The notes beneath the pieces are model-generated. The model saw nothing but the letters and a program-made list of their open reading frames with translations. It searched no databases and had not been told where the DNA came from. The translations under genes and the position numbers were made by a program. Source: Lachnospiraceae bacterium (lineage in GTDB: Bacteria > Bacillota > Clostridia > Lachnospirales > Lachnospiraceae). From it: DNA of 52,894 nt. Where the stretch lies: assembly GCA_017555455.1 (NCBI GenBank), contig JAFZGJ010000081.1:1-52894 (forward strand). Direction: 5' to 3'. This document shows positions 8,433 to 17,346 of this stretch, one piece after another (the stretch's first letter is position 1; each line of letters opens with the position of its first letter).

Positions 8433-10948
8433 TAGTAACCGTAACCTCCCCATAGAACTTTATCCATTAAATTATGTTCATGAATCTCTTTTGTTAATGG
8501 ATTATTTGGTAATTTACCTTTATAGTTTAAATATATTGCTGCTTCATTCATGATTGTTTTCTCAATCATCTGTAATTTTACACGTTGGGCTTTTAGCTCT
8601 GGGTATAAAGCCTGCTTATCACGCTCATAGGCTTTAAATCTTTTTTCTAAGGAGCTTTCTTCGCCATTCTTTGGTGGCATTAACATTGTATGTAAGAAAG
8701 GACCTACTAACTCAGCAGCGATTAGTCTTGGTCGTGCATTATTACGTTGAACTTTTTTCATACGTTCGTATACTTTAAGCTCTTGCTCAAATTCCACCTG
8801 CTTTTTAAGTAGTGTAGACATAGCTTGTATACGACGTGGAGACATTTCTGACCTATTAAATTGCTCTGCGAATGGTTTTGTTGTGTCAAACTTGTCTATT
8901 TGGAAGCCTAAAGTATGTAAAGCTTTCATAGCATTAGCAGAGTTATCGTCTAATGTAGCACCTAAACGAGCCATTTCATATGGTGTAGGAATGTTAACTA
9001 ATTGATTAAGAGTTTTATATAATTTACGTGCATTATCACGTGCATCAAATACACCAAGAATATCTTCATCACCTAAAGTTTTTAAATTAATCGTCATTGC
9101 TTTACGATTTTCACCTGTTCCAGTAAATAATGCTTGAACAGTTCCATTACCATCATCATATACTGGCTGAACTGTATATTGGTCTAATGTAATATATCTA
9201 ATTTTATCTGAATTTCTTAATAACTGTTCACTAGCGTCTTGTGATAAAGCACCAATACTAATCTTTTGGCCAGTGAATTTACGATTGCTTAAGTAATCTT
9301 TAGCTTGTTCTGCATTATAACCATTATATAGAATAGGCTTGCCATCTAATGTTCTATGTTGTAATGCTATACGGTTATCCGTATCAAATGCGTAGATTGT
9401 AGATATTAAATCTTTCTGAACTAATTTTGCAATATCTTTATCAGACATACGTGGATTTTTAAATTTATAGTATGCAGCCATATCTCCATAATATTGAATC
9501 ATTTCACGTTGGCCAGCAACATTACCAGTCAAATTAAATTGTTTTGATAGAGCTTTTACACCAGGTAACTCCGCGACTTGTAATTCTAATTTATCACGTA
9601 AAGCTTTAGCTGAAGATGAATCAGGCGCACCTAGCATCTCCATATCAAAGTTTTTCCCTAGAGTTGCTTTATGTTTAATCATATCAATAACAGCTTCATT
9701 AGTTTTAGGTGAACCTGTACGCGCACCTTCTATTAATAATTTAGCTGCAGCAGGTACTTCTTCATCGGCAATAAGCTGTGAAATAACTTTATTAGCATGA
9801 ATACCATAAGTTTGATTTAGACTTACTATTGCTGCTTGTGCTTTAATAGGGTCAGTGTTAATAAAGGTATTAATTTCTTTAGCAATTGCTTCTGCTTGGT
9901 CTTTACGAAGATATTTTCTATCTGAGTACTGAACCCCATATTCATCATAGCGCTCATCTAGAGCTTTAACTACATCTGCAAAACTGCCAGATTCGCTTGC
10001 TTCAGCTAAAATAGCATTAAATGAAGGGTCTTTAGTTTGAAAATATGTAGCTGGGTCATTCTTATAAGCTTCCGCATAAGACTTAGCAAGCTTGCTTGCA
10101 GCTTCATATTGTGCATATGTACGAAGTTTAGTATCAGCATCTGTAGCATTTTGCACTTGTTCATATAAATTATTAACATATTGCTGCATTTCTGCAGGAG
10201 TAATCATAGCTTGAAAGTCTTGATACACTGCTCTTGTATCTTGAGCTTTACGATATTCATCTTGTTTAGTCATGGTTTGGGTCCATGCCTTAGATTTATC
10301 TACCCCACTACGTACTAAAGTCTCATAATACTCTGCTAATGTAGGCGTATCAAATTGAATATGGTCTGCTTCCTGTATTGCATTTAATGCTTCATAATAG
10401 TAAAACTTACCTTCGTGCTCCCCGTCTATCGATTGCAGGGAATCAATTAATACATCAATACCATCACCAGTAAATTCTTCGCCTCGTAATTTTGCATCCT
10501 GACGCTTTTTCTCAGATACAGTATTGCTTAAATCTGCAACACGACCTAAATTCGTTACGAATGATTCTGCAGACATACCTGGATAATAACCTACTTGCAT
10601 ATCATAAAATCCAGATAAGTTTGCTTTCTTATTTCTGATGGTATTTACTAAAGCTTCTAATTTATGTGGGTCAATATTATATTGTTTAGACGTGTGTTGA
10701 ATAACCCCACCTAAATTTGATGTATTAGCATAAATATAAGTATCTGCAGGCAATTGTTTTTGGGCCGGAATAGCTGTTGCGCTGGCCACATAAGGGCCTT
10801 CATGAGTCTCTTGCGTAGTTTCACCGGCAGTATTTGCCGCCTGCTCTAATGGTTCTGTAGGCACAAAATTTTGACCAGTTTGACTTGCTGGTGCGATATT
10901 AGTATTTTGTTCATTATTAAACGAAAGATTATTTTGTTCCATTTCCAT
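8432..10948 (-). CDS. Internal virion protein, unrecognised family (838 aa)
   Basis: No known domain is recognised. The protein is long, highly helical and polar, with a low-complexity Asn/Gln/Thr-rich N-terminus (~60 residues) and no membrane segment or signal peptide. Its place between the transglycosylase protein and the giant ART protein parallels T7 gp15 (747 aa), a structural ejection protein, and suggests the same role. Its first 20 bases overlap the upstream gene. The start at 10948 has AAGG upstream; a second ATG two codons later is possible. It ends TAATG with the next gene, so the two are probably translationally coupled. Confidence 0.6.
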   Translation of the reverse strand: MEMEQNNLSFNNEQNTNIAPASQTGQNFVPTEPLEQAANTAGETTQETHEGPYVASATAIPAQKQLPADTYIYANTSNLGGVIQHTSKQYNIDPHKLEALVNTIRNKKANLSGFYDMQVGYYPGMSAESFVTNLGRVADLSNTVSEKKRQDAKLRGEEFTGDGIDVLIDSLQSIDGEHEGKFYYYEALNAIQEADHIQFDTPTLAEYYETLVRSGVDKSKAWTQTMTKQDEYRKAQDTRAVYQDFQAMITPAEMQQYVNNLYEQVQNATDADTKLRTYAQYEAASKLAKSYAEAYKNDPATYFQTKDPSFNAILAEASESGSFADVVKALDERYDEYGVQYSDRKYLRKDQAEAIAKEINTFINTDPIKAQAAIVSLNQTYGIHANKVISQLIADEEVPAAAKLLIEGARTGSPKTNEAVIDMIKHKATLGKNFDMEMLGAPDSSSAKALRDKLELQVAELPGVKALSKQFNLTGNVAGQREMIQYYGDMAAYYKFKNPRMSDKDIAKLVQKDLISTIYAFDTDNRIALQHRTLDGKPILYNGYNAEQAKDYLSNRKFTGQKISIGALSQDASEQLLRNSDKIRYITLDQYTVQPVYDDGNGTVQALFTGTGENRKAMTINLKTLGDEDILGVFDARDNARKLYKTLNQLVNIPTPYEMARLGATLDDNSANAMKALHTLGFQIDKFDTTKPFAEQFNRSEMSPRRIQAMSTLLKKQVEFEQELKVYERMKKVQRNNARPRLIAAELVGPFLHTMLMPPKNGEESSLEKRFKAYERDKQALYPELKAQRVKLQMIEKTIMNEAAIYLNYKGKLPNNPLTKEIHEHNLMDKVLWGGYGY

Positions 10949-12704
10949 TTTTATACCTTACATAAATTGTATTAAATCCACTAACATTATTATTTAATTG
11001 TTTACTACCTTTTTTATTTCTATATACATCAATAGACTTTAAACCGCCGTTATATCCAGCATACGCAAGCACTGGGTCCCCTCCAGCTTTATTTAAAGCT
11101 TGCTTATAATACTTAAGTGAGGCTCTGATATTTTGTAAGCTATCCCATGGATTAGTTACACCTAATGCTTGAGCTGTAGCAGGCATTAATTGACCTAAAC
11201 TATATTCACCAGCTGCTCCACGGGCCTTAGGGTTGAATCCAGATTCTCTTTCAAATAATGCCATTGCTGCCTCTACTGGTACACCTTGAGCTTTCGCCTC
11301 TTGTTTTATAAGTTCTTTAATCTCTTTTGTGTTTAAAAATTTAGTAGGCATAGGTACATCTTGGTATGGGTCTGGAGCTGTATTCGCTTTATTCTTTGGT
11401 GTTGTATACACAACATTTGTAGGGTTATCACCTACTATATTATCTGCCTGTAGTTGCTTATTCAACTGATAAATCTTTTCAGCTTCATTTGTTCTTGCTG
11501 CTTGTTTTTCTTTTCTATTAGCTGACTCATAAGTTGCATAACCATCTTGAACAGCTTTAATTGTTGCTGGATTTAAAAAGCCTAATGTTTTATCATAATA
11601 TACTGAAGTTTTTGTTAAACTTGCTGGAATATACTGACCATCTCGCCAATGCCCTGCAAAATCTGCGGTATCACCATTATAGTAAATCGATGAATTAGAA
11701 AAAAATGGAGAATATGGTGTCGCATATTTAGCTAACATATTAGGGTCCTTAACAGCCTCTGCCAATGTAATTCCCTGTGCTTGTGCCTCATCAAATAATG
11801 CACCTAAATTATACATATAAGAATTAGTTGAAAGCTCATCATTGACATAAACATTTTTAATACCTAAGCGTTGACGTTCTTGTTGTGTCAATGTGGCTAA
11901 TTCACCTTGATAAATATTATAACCTTCCTGTGACTTTGAGTAATATTTTTGATACGTTGGTGTATGTGCATGTTTTTCAAAGAGCTCTGCTTGGCCAACC
12001 AAAACTTGTTTTGAATTATGCGTTACAAAATCATATGCTGCTTGTGGGTCTTCCTTCAGTAATCTACCAAAAAACATAGATGTAACATCCATCTTCTTTT
12101 TGATAACTGCGTAGTCTCTTGCAGAAGCTGGTAAATAACCACTAGCAATAGCTCTGTCTACAGAAGCCTCTGCTTCATCTAAGCTATTTGTTAAGAAGGC
12201 ATGACCATCAGCACCTTTTAATTGCACAGCTGAGGCACTTGATATAGTATTTCCCATATCATTAAAATATTTTGTTTCATCTGCGTTATAAGCTTGAAGT
12301 TTAACCTTTTCGCCAATTTGAATTGAATAATTTAGATTACTAGGACAATATGCAAGCTGCATTTTATTACTTGCTTTTTGCATCTTGGTCCAGGGGATTC
12401 CATTATTTCGTAATACTTCGTCAATCTTAGCTGTTGCATTCTGATTAAAGGCTAAGCTTTCTGTTTCTAAATTATCAATAGTTGTATTCTGTGCAAAACG
12501 CTCTTTCTCTTGTGTCAGCCATAATTCATATTCTTTTTTAGCCTTATCAAGATTAAGCTCATCACGATACTCTTTAACACCATCAATAAACCCAGTAAGT
12601 GTTTTTGAGAGCTCTTCAACCCCAGATAAACGAGCGTTAGGGACTCTATCACTCATTAAAGCTGCAGATGGATTCAATTTTTGTATATATTGTGGTAATT
12701 CCAT
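10929..12704 (-). CDS. Internal virion protein with lytic transglycosylase domain (591 aa)
   Basis: Virion-associated muralytic enzyme that probably opens peptidoglycan for the ejection tube. The C-terminal ~135 residues are a clear SLT/GH23 domain: 'FERESGFNP' with catalytic Glu487, 'YSLGQLMPATAQ', and 'AYAGYNGG'. The N-terminal ~450 residues are an unrecognised, largely helical scaffold. In T7 the transglycosylase sits at the N-terminus of gp16; here it is at the C-terminus of a smaller protein encoded earlier in the cluster, so domain order and partition differ. It starts with AAGGAT upstream, ten bases after the preceding gene. The fold assignment is secure; the role in ejection is inferred from context. 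Confidence 0.88.
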   Translation of the reverse strand: MELPQYIQKLNPSAALMSDRVPNARLSGVEELSKTLTGFIDGVKEYRDELNLDKAKKEYELWLTQEKERFAQNTTIDNLETESLAFNQNATAKIDEVLRNNGIPWTKMQKASNKMQLAYCPSNLNYSIQIGEKVKLQAYNADETKYFNDMGNTISSASAVQLKGADGHAFLTNSLDEAEASVDRAIASGYLPASARDYAVIKKKMDVTSMFFGRLLKEDPQAAYDFVTHNSKQVLVGQAELFEKHAHTPTYQKYYSKSQEGYNIYQGELATLTQQERQRLGIKNVYVNDELSTNSYMYNLGALFDEAQAQGITLAEAVKDPNMLAKYATPYSPFFSNSSIYYNGDTADFAGHWRDGQYIPASLTKTSVYYDKTLGFLNPATIKAVQDGYATYESANRKEKQAARTNEAEKIYQLNKQLQADNIVGDNPTNVVYTTPKNKANTAPDPYQDVPMPTKFLNTKEIKELIKQEAKAQGVPVEAAMALFERESGFNPKARGAAGEYSLGQLMPATAQALGVTNPWDSLQNIRASLKYYKQALNKAGGDPVLAYAGYNGGLKSIDVYRNKKGSKQLNNNVSGFNTIYVRYKNGNGTK

Positions 12705-12715
12705 TTATATTATCC

Positions 12716-13375
12716 TTATAATTGCGGTAAAGTACCCGCATAACCTGCTCCGCCTGTAGCACCAGTTGTGCCAGTAATTGATGGTGTTACACCTGTAGGA
12801 GTACCTGCTGCTAAACCGCCTGCTCCACCTAATAATGAAGTACTTGCTGAAGCTACTCCTTTTGCAACCTGACTAGCTATATTAAGTCCCATATTATATT
12901 GCGCAATATCTGCTTCATACTTATTAAGTACAGCTTGTTGCTGAAACTGAATAGATTGAACTTCACCTTCATATTCAGTTACCATATTATCGTACTCTTG
13001 TTGACCTGCAGATTGTCCCATAATATCTAATGGAGAACCTTCTGCTAATGCACCCATCCCACCTAAACGAGCTAGTTGAGTACCATATGTAAACTTTGCA
13101 GCGCGTCTTTGATTCTCTATTTTAGCTTGTGCAGCTTCTCTACTTGCTTTAGCATTTTGTTCATTGACTTGTCGTTGGTAATTTGATATTGCTTTTTGTT
13201 GCTTTGTCTGCACTATTGTAGCAGTTACGCCAATAGCTGTTGAGGCAATTGCTGCAACAGCCCCCGTAACAGCCAATATAGTGATTGGGTCTGCGTAAGC
13301 AGGTGGTGCAAGACTTATAATAAATAAGCCCCATAAACAATATTTAAGAAATCCATAAATTTTTATTTTAACCAT
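12716..13375 (-). CDS. gp14-like internal virion protein (219 aa)
   Basis: Small ejection-apparatus protein. Residues 7-28 form a hydrophobic, signal-like segment ending 'APPAYADP', and residues ~32-54 ('ILAVTGAVAAIASTAIGVTA') form a second membrane-prone helix. An Ala/Gln-rich helix follows with 'ARLGGMGALAEGSPLDIM', a Gly-Ser-Pro signature common in T7 gp14-type proteins of many podophages. The C-terminus is Gly/Thr-rich. T7 gp14 (196 aa) forms the outer-membrane part of the ejection channel; size, order and membrane segment fit. Its start overlaps the upstream GNAT-like gene by 13 bases and has AAGGAC upstream. Confidence 0.7.
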   Translation of the reverse strand: MVKIKIYGFLKYCLWGLFIISLAPPAYADPITILAVTGAVAAIASTAIGVTATIVQTKQQKAISNYQRQVNEQNAKASREAAQAKIENQRRAAKFTYGTQLARLGGMGALAEGSPLDIMGQSAGQQEYDNMVTEYEGEVQSIQFQQQAVLNKYEADIAQYNMGLNIASQVAKGVASASTSLLGGAGGLAAGTPTGVTPSITGTTGATGGAGYAGTLPQL

Positions 13376-13815
13376 GTATCTGTCCTTGCATACATCATAA
13401 AATCTTCACCATCTTCGTAGTTTTTCAGAATGCCCTCAGGTTCAAATTTCAATAGTTTTGCAAATCTATGACCCTTTTCATAAGACAATCTTACTGTTGC
13501 CTGGAATCTATCTGCCACATCAAACTCAAAATAGTTTTGAATAAACAAATCTACAGCTTTAAGAATAGACTTAATATTCTTGTGTGAGTCTTCAGAAAGT
13601 ATCGCCCAACCCTCAAATGTTTTTAAGTTAATTTGACGAACACCTGCGGCCCCTACACAAACACCGTCTTTAGTAAAGCCTGAGTATGCCACACCATATT
13701 TCTTAAGACTTTGCAAATACTCCATATTTTGCAATGCGTGCTCAAGATATTTGTCTTTGATGAGTGGCTTCATACCAAATATATGCTCTGGTTCAAATGG
13801 TACAACTTCTATCAA
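13363..13815 (-). CDS. GNAT-like virion-cluster protein (T7 gp13 position, DUF2833-type)
   Basis: A 150-residue protein with the layout of GNAT acetyltransferases and of the DUF2833 proteins found between tail tube B and the internal proteins in T7-like phages. The N-terminus 'IEVVPFEPEHIF' and the central strand pair 'GVCVGAAGVRQI' look GNAT-like, but no convincing acetyl-CoA loop (R/QxxGxG/A) is visible, so catalysis is doubtful. It starts with TTG at 13815, with GGAGGAGG seven to eight bases upstream and a dedicated promoter (13835-13863). It is probably an assembly factor; T7 gp13 is needed for core assembly but is not ejected. Confidence 0.65.
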   Translation of the reverse strand: MIEVVPFEPEHIFGMKPLIKDKYLEHALQNMEYLQSLKKYGVAYSGFTKDGVCVGAAGVRQINLKTFEGWAILSEDSHKNIKSILKAVDLFIQNYFEFDVADRFQATVRLSYEKGHRFAKLLKFEPEGILKNYEDGEDFMMYARTDTWLK

Positions 13816-13834
13816 GATTATTCCTCCTCCTTTA

Positions 13835-13863
13835 ATTATACCACGGAACTCTGAAATTGTAAA
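13835..13863 (-). promoter_or_regulatory. Sigma70-type promoter for the ejection-protein operon
   Basis: Minus strand: -35 TTTACA, 17-base spacer, -10 TATAAT. It sits in the ~50-base gap after tail tube B and directs transcription into the GNAT-like gene and the downstream internal virion genes. Confidence 0.75.
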
Positions 13864-13865
13864 TG

Positions 13866-16013
13866 TTATCTTACAACTTTAATTTCTGGAAGAATCGCAA
13901 GAATAGTCATTGGTAACGGGTCATCTTGAACTACACATACTTGTGAATTATGTGCCCATTCTGATGGGAAATGTACGGTTTTTTCACCAGTAAACAGTGG
14001 AACAGCCGTATCCATTGCATCCTGTGGTGTTCTATATTCAATCGGCTCCAGTTTATCGAATGTTGGACCAAATTTCCCGCCCATTGTACGATAAAAACGA
14101 ATTAGCGCTTTCGGTATGTTCTGCATATGTCCTTGTGCAAAATTTGTTCCACCAGCCTCTGGGTCTAAATATAAAGACTGATATTTAGCCGGTGCATATA
14201 GACCTACAGTTATGAATTTTCCTTCATAGTCTAGGTTTAAAGTACCATCTGCATTGACTATTTTATCAGGATGCATTGCTCCATCAACTGTAATTTTTAC
14301 TTTTTCACCTGCGAGCCAGGTTAAGCCTTTTAAATGTTTAACACCTAGCCCATAATCTGCATTGTCTTTAGGTAATTTATAAGCATTATATTTAATACCA
14401 CAATCTACAAAATACATTTCCTCTAATGGAGATTCCATACGAAAATCTTTATCGATTACTTCAATTGTCCTAACATATTGACCATTCAATTTACGTCTGC
14501 AACAGAACCAGACCTGGTCTTGTTGAATAGTATCATTAAATACACACTCAACACTTTCTATTTCCACCTCAGTTCCGCCAATTGTATGCCTATGCCAAGC
14601 CATTACGTTTTGTTCTTTATCATAAGTTAAACCAATTAAGCGGCCTCCAGCACGTTCTATCGTATCTGCTAACTGATTTTCACGCACTTGTTGTGTTGCC
14701 CAAATGATTGAATGTGGTTCTTGTTGGAAATTAAAACTATTTAAGCCTGGAGCTGTTAAATGCTCACCTAAAACTGAAATATCTTGAGCTACATATTTAT
14801 CTGTTGAGAAGTTATAAGTTAATTCTCTCAAAGTACGTAAAGAGTTTTGTGAGAATATAATTGAGTTTCCGATGAATTGTGGCTCGACTCTTGAGCTACC
14901 GTAATTCGAAATACGCTGAAATTGAAAATTCGATGGTGTAATTACTTCAGACCCAGTTACTGTTAGTTTAAACTCAGGACCAATTGTTCCAATATATAAA
15001 GAATCTGTAGATTTTAACCATACAATTGAGTTAAGTTCATCAGTCGCAAGACTAAACATTACTGCCATATCATCTGTAACTAAATCTTCATCATCAGTCG
15101 GCGAGAAAACAGGGAAATCTCCAGGCCGACTTCCCTGAACAGTCTGAGGAGTATACAGACCGCCGCCGAAATATAATCGTTCCATGTGAAATGCAACTGC
15201 TGCAGGATAGTGTGCAGTAGACTCTGCACCTTCAGTACCATACCATGCGCCTAATCTCCAACTAATTGTCTCAGAGGTATCTGCAATTTCTTTTTTAATG
15301 TCAATTTTAGCATTTTTTGCGTCTGTGACCGCAGTAATTACACCCCAACCGGGCTTTTTAGAAAGTGTCAAACGCACTACTCGACCCACCATATTCTTAT
15401 TAAAGCAGTTAAAAGTAGCTGTTAAAGCTACGCCCGTTCCGGTTTTTGCCCCAACCTTGAGCTTTTTATTTTTGTCTGTATTTTCAACTTCATATGGACC
15501 ATCTTGTTTATTAAAATTACCAAATTCCCAGTCGCTTGCTGCATGACGCATTAATACACGTGGGTGATATAGACTATGCGCAATATAAATTGTATCCATC
15601 GACTGCGTAAAACGAAGTTCTGGAAGGTCCTCTGCTCTATAAGGTGTTTCTATAATATAATCAGCCCCGTCTTTTTGTACTGTAATTGGGTCACCTGCTG
15701 AGTCATACGTATAAAACTTAATGTATTTATGCCCAAATTCTAGCATAAATACTTGTGTTCTATTAAAAACAAATTTTTTAAGACGCTTTTTATCCTTATT
15801 AAAATCTAAAGTATTATTTCTTTTAGCATAATTTACAAATAATGAGCCTGGCCTATGAAAAATTGGACCATGCTTTGTAACAATAAAATTATCTAAAAGC
15901 ATTGCGCCTGGCGCGTAACGCTCAAATTTAACCCTGTCCCATAACAATGGAGTTAATTCACCACTGTTGAAGGATGCATACATTGGTAAACCGCTTATTT
16001 GCAAATCTGCCAT
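13866..16013 (-). CDS. Tail tubular protein B / tail nozzle (715 aa)
   Basis: Homologue of T7 gp12, which forms the distal nozzle of the short tail. The N-terminus 'SFNSGELTPLLWDR' followed by 'HGPIFHRPGSLFV' is the characteristic opening of this family. The rest is beta-rich with propeller-like repeats ('LYFGGGLY', 'SIVWLKSTDSLYIGT', 'SIIWATQQV'). Length is close to gp12 (794 aa). It starts three bases after tail tube A behind an AGGGAGGG site; the two genes are co-transcribed, as in T7. There is no promoter between them, but one follows at its 3' end. Confidence 0.88.
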   Translation of the reverse strand: MADLQISGLPMYASFNSGELTPLLWDRVKFERYAPGAMLLDNFIVTKHGPIFHRPGSLFVNYAKRNNTLDFNKDKKRLKKFVFNRTQVFMLEFGHKYIKFYTYDSAGDPITVQKDGADYIIETPYRAEDLPELRFTQSMDTIYIAHSLYHPRVLMRHAASDWEFGNFNKQDGPYEVENTDKNKKLKVGAKTGTGVALTATFNCFNKNMVGRVVRLTLSKKPGWGVITAVTDAKNAKIDIKKEIADTSETISWRLGAWYGTEGAESTAHYPAAVAFHMERLYFGGGLYTPQTVQGSRPGDFPVFSPTDDEDLVTDDMAVMFSLATDELNSIVWLKSTDSLYIGTIGPEFKLTVTGSEVITPSNFQFQRISNYGSSRVEPQFIGNSIIFSQNSLRTLRELTYNFSTDKYVAQDISVLGEHLTAPGLNSFNFQQEPHSIIWATQQVRENQLADTIERAGGRLIGLTYDKEQNVMAWHRHTIGGTEVEIESVECVFNDTIQQDQVWFCCRRKLNGQYVRTIEVIDKDFRMESPLEEMYFVDCGIKYNAYKLPKDNADYGLGVKHLKGLTWLAGEKVKITVDGAMHPDKIVNADGTLNLDYEGKFITVGLYAPAKYQSLYLDPEAGGTNFAQGHMQNIPKALIRFYRTMGGKFGPTFDKLEPIEYRTPQDAMDTAVPLFTGEKTVHFPSEWAHNSQVCVVQDDPLPMTILAILPEIKVVR

Positions 16014-16017
16014 TGTA

Positions 16018-16644
16018 TTAACCCTCCCTTGATGTAATTAACGATGAGATTGGAACATAAACATTTTCTTCTCTAGCATTTGCTGCTCTTGCAGAACGTA
16101 AAGCAGCATCATATAGGCCTATCTGGTCTGCTCTAATTTGTCTATCTTGTGTAAGTGCATAAGCAATTTCTGCGGCTAGACATTTAGAAACGGCCTTAGC
16201 TACATATGATGGTAATTCTGAACAATCTTTAACTGTCTTGCTATAGACTAAAAGCATATAAGGTTCATTAGCATAAATCAATTTCCCTTTTTTCATGTAT
16301 AATTGACTAGTTGTCTGATTCATACTATAATCTGTGAAACGTTTAACGGTCTCAGGGGTTAGCGCAGTTAAGCTATCTAATGGCGCAACAGCTCTCACAT
16401 ATAGACAATCATTCGGAATTGTGTAAGCATATTGCCAACCAAATAGATTATCTGCTTGTGCGTAGTTCATTAATGTTATAGCCCTATTGCAGTTCCAATT
16501 ATTTGTACTCATAACTTCATCAAGTACACCTTGAAATTTTGCTTTGATGACCCTAGCAACTTTACTAGGGTCGTCAAAACTTGTCAATGGGTCAACATTT
16601 ATATCATATAGTGCGCTGTTTGCAACCTCAAGATTAGTCTGCAC
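16018..16644 (-). CDS. Tail tubular protein A / head-tail adaptor (208 aa)
   Basis: Homologue of T7 gp11, the adaptor ring linking portal and nozzle. The helical N-terminal half ('VANSALYDINVDPLTSFDD', 'VLDEVMSTNNWNCNRA') and the 'WQYAYTIPNDCLYVRAV' strand are typical of the family. The length matches gp11 (196 aa). I choose GTG at 16644 because AAGGAG lies six bases upstream; the ATG five codons earlier has no usable site and part of it forms that Shine-Dalgarno sequence. It overlaps the preceding gene by 11 bases. Confidence 0.85.
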   Translation of the reverse strand: MQTNLEVANSALYDINVDPLTSFDDPSKVARVIKAKFQGVLDEVMSTNNWNCNRAITLMNYAQADNLFGWQYAYTIPNDCLYVRAVAPLDSLTALTPETVKRFTDYSMNQTTSQLYMKKGKLIYANEPYMLLVYSKTVKDCSELPSYVAKAVSKCLAAEIAYALTQDRQIRADQIGLYDAALRSARAANAREENVYVPISSLITSREG

Positions 16645-16990
16645 TATTTTCTCCTTCATCGTCTAAATCAAGATACTCTTCTAGACCTGCTAAAATAGAT
16701 ACTTGACCTGTTAACACATCTATTTTTGTAAGGAAGATTGGGAAGAAAGTGTCTTCTTCTGGATTGTATCCTACAGTTAAGAGAATCTTACTAAAATCGC
16801 CTGTCACTGGTTTTGAAAGAATTACTATTTCATCCCCTGCAGCTATCTTAGCCGGAGAGTGATTTAGATAAGCTAAATAATTCTCACAGCTAAGAATTTC
16901 TTCTACAGTATCATTCGTTACATATACCCAACGAGTCATATACTCGTCATGCACTTGTCTTTCTGCTTTGCCTGGATTAAGTCCTAACAT
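16634..16990 (-). CDS. Small virion-operon protein, unknown (118 aa)
   Basis: Not recognised. Acidic C-terminus ('EEYLDLDDEGENSAD') and a beta-rich middle ('AGDEIVILSKPVTGDF', 'ILLTVGYNPEED'). It lies between the small Ala-rich gene and the head-tail adaptor and has an AAGGAG site. Position suggests a head-tail completion or head accessory protein. Confidence is for the gene being real. Confidence 0.7.
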   Translation of the reverse strand: MLGLNPGKAERQVHDEYMTRWVYVTNDTVEEILSCENYLAYLNHSPAKIAAGDEIVILSKPVTGDFSKILLTVGYNPEEDTFFPIFLTKIDVLTGQVSILAGLEEYLDLDDEGENSAD

Positions 16991-17010
16991 TGTTTTACTC
17001 CTTGTTTATA

Positions 17011-17268
17011 CTAACCTTTAGTAGTAGCCATTGTTGCAACAGTCACTGCACCAGCTGCATTAGCTGTAACACCTAAAAGTGCAATACCGTCGTTAACTGA
17101 TGCAATAATTACTGAGCCTACAGCTAATTGGTCTGCGATTGGATTGAAGAATCCTGCAGCTGTTGTTTCAGCAATTAAAGTTTTTTCTGGCTCGATGTAA
17201 TTAGCAAGAGTTACACCGCTTACTTGGTTAATGATTTTGTGGTTTTTTATATCAAAAACTTCTGCCAT
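17011..17268 (-). CDS. Small Ala/Val-rich protein downstream of the capsid gene (85 aa)
   Basis: Not recognised by name. The sequence is a single small beta-rich domain ('VIIASVNDGIALLGVTANAAGAVTVA' region, residues ~52-78), of the size and composition of capsid decoration or head-fibre proteins that often follow the major capsid gene. It has an AAGGAG site and is separated from the capsid gene by a strong stem-loop. Decoration is inference only. Confidence 0.65.
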   Translation of the reverse strand: MAEVFDIKNHKIINQVSGVTLANYIEPEKTLIAETTAAGFFNPIADQLAVGSVIIASVNDGIALLGVTANAAGAVTVATMATTKG

Positions 17269-17308
17269 TTTAGTTTCTCCTTATGATTATAAGTCCTATT
17301 TTATAAGC

Positions 17309-17332
17309 CCAGGGAGTGTTTAGGCTCCCTGG
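17309..17332 (-). terminator. Stem-loop after the major capsid gene
   Basis: Perfect 8-base stem CCAGGGAG / CTCCCTGG with an 8-base loop, about 15 bases past the capsid stop codon. The sequence after it on the minus strand (GCTTATAAAAT) is not a clean U-tract. It is best read as a leaky terminator or 3' stabiliser that sets capsid mRNA above its downstream genes. Confidence 0.55.
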
Positions 17333-17346
17333 ATTTATTTACTCTA

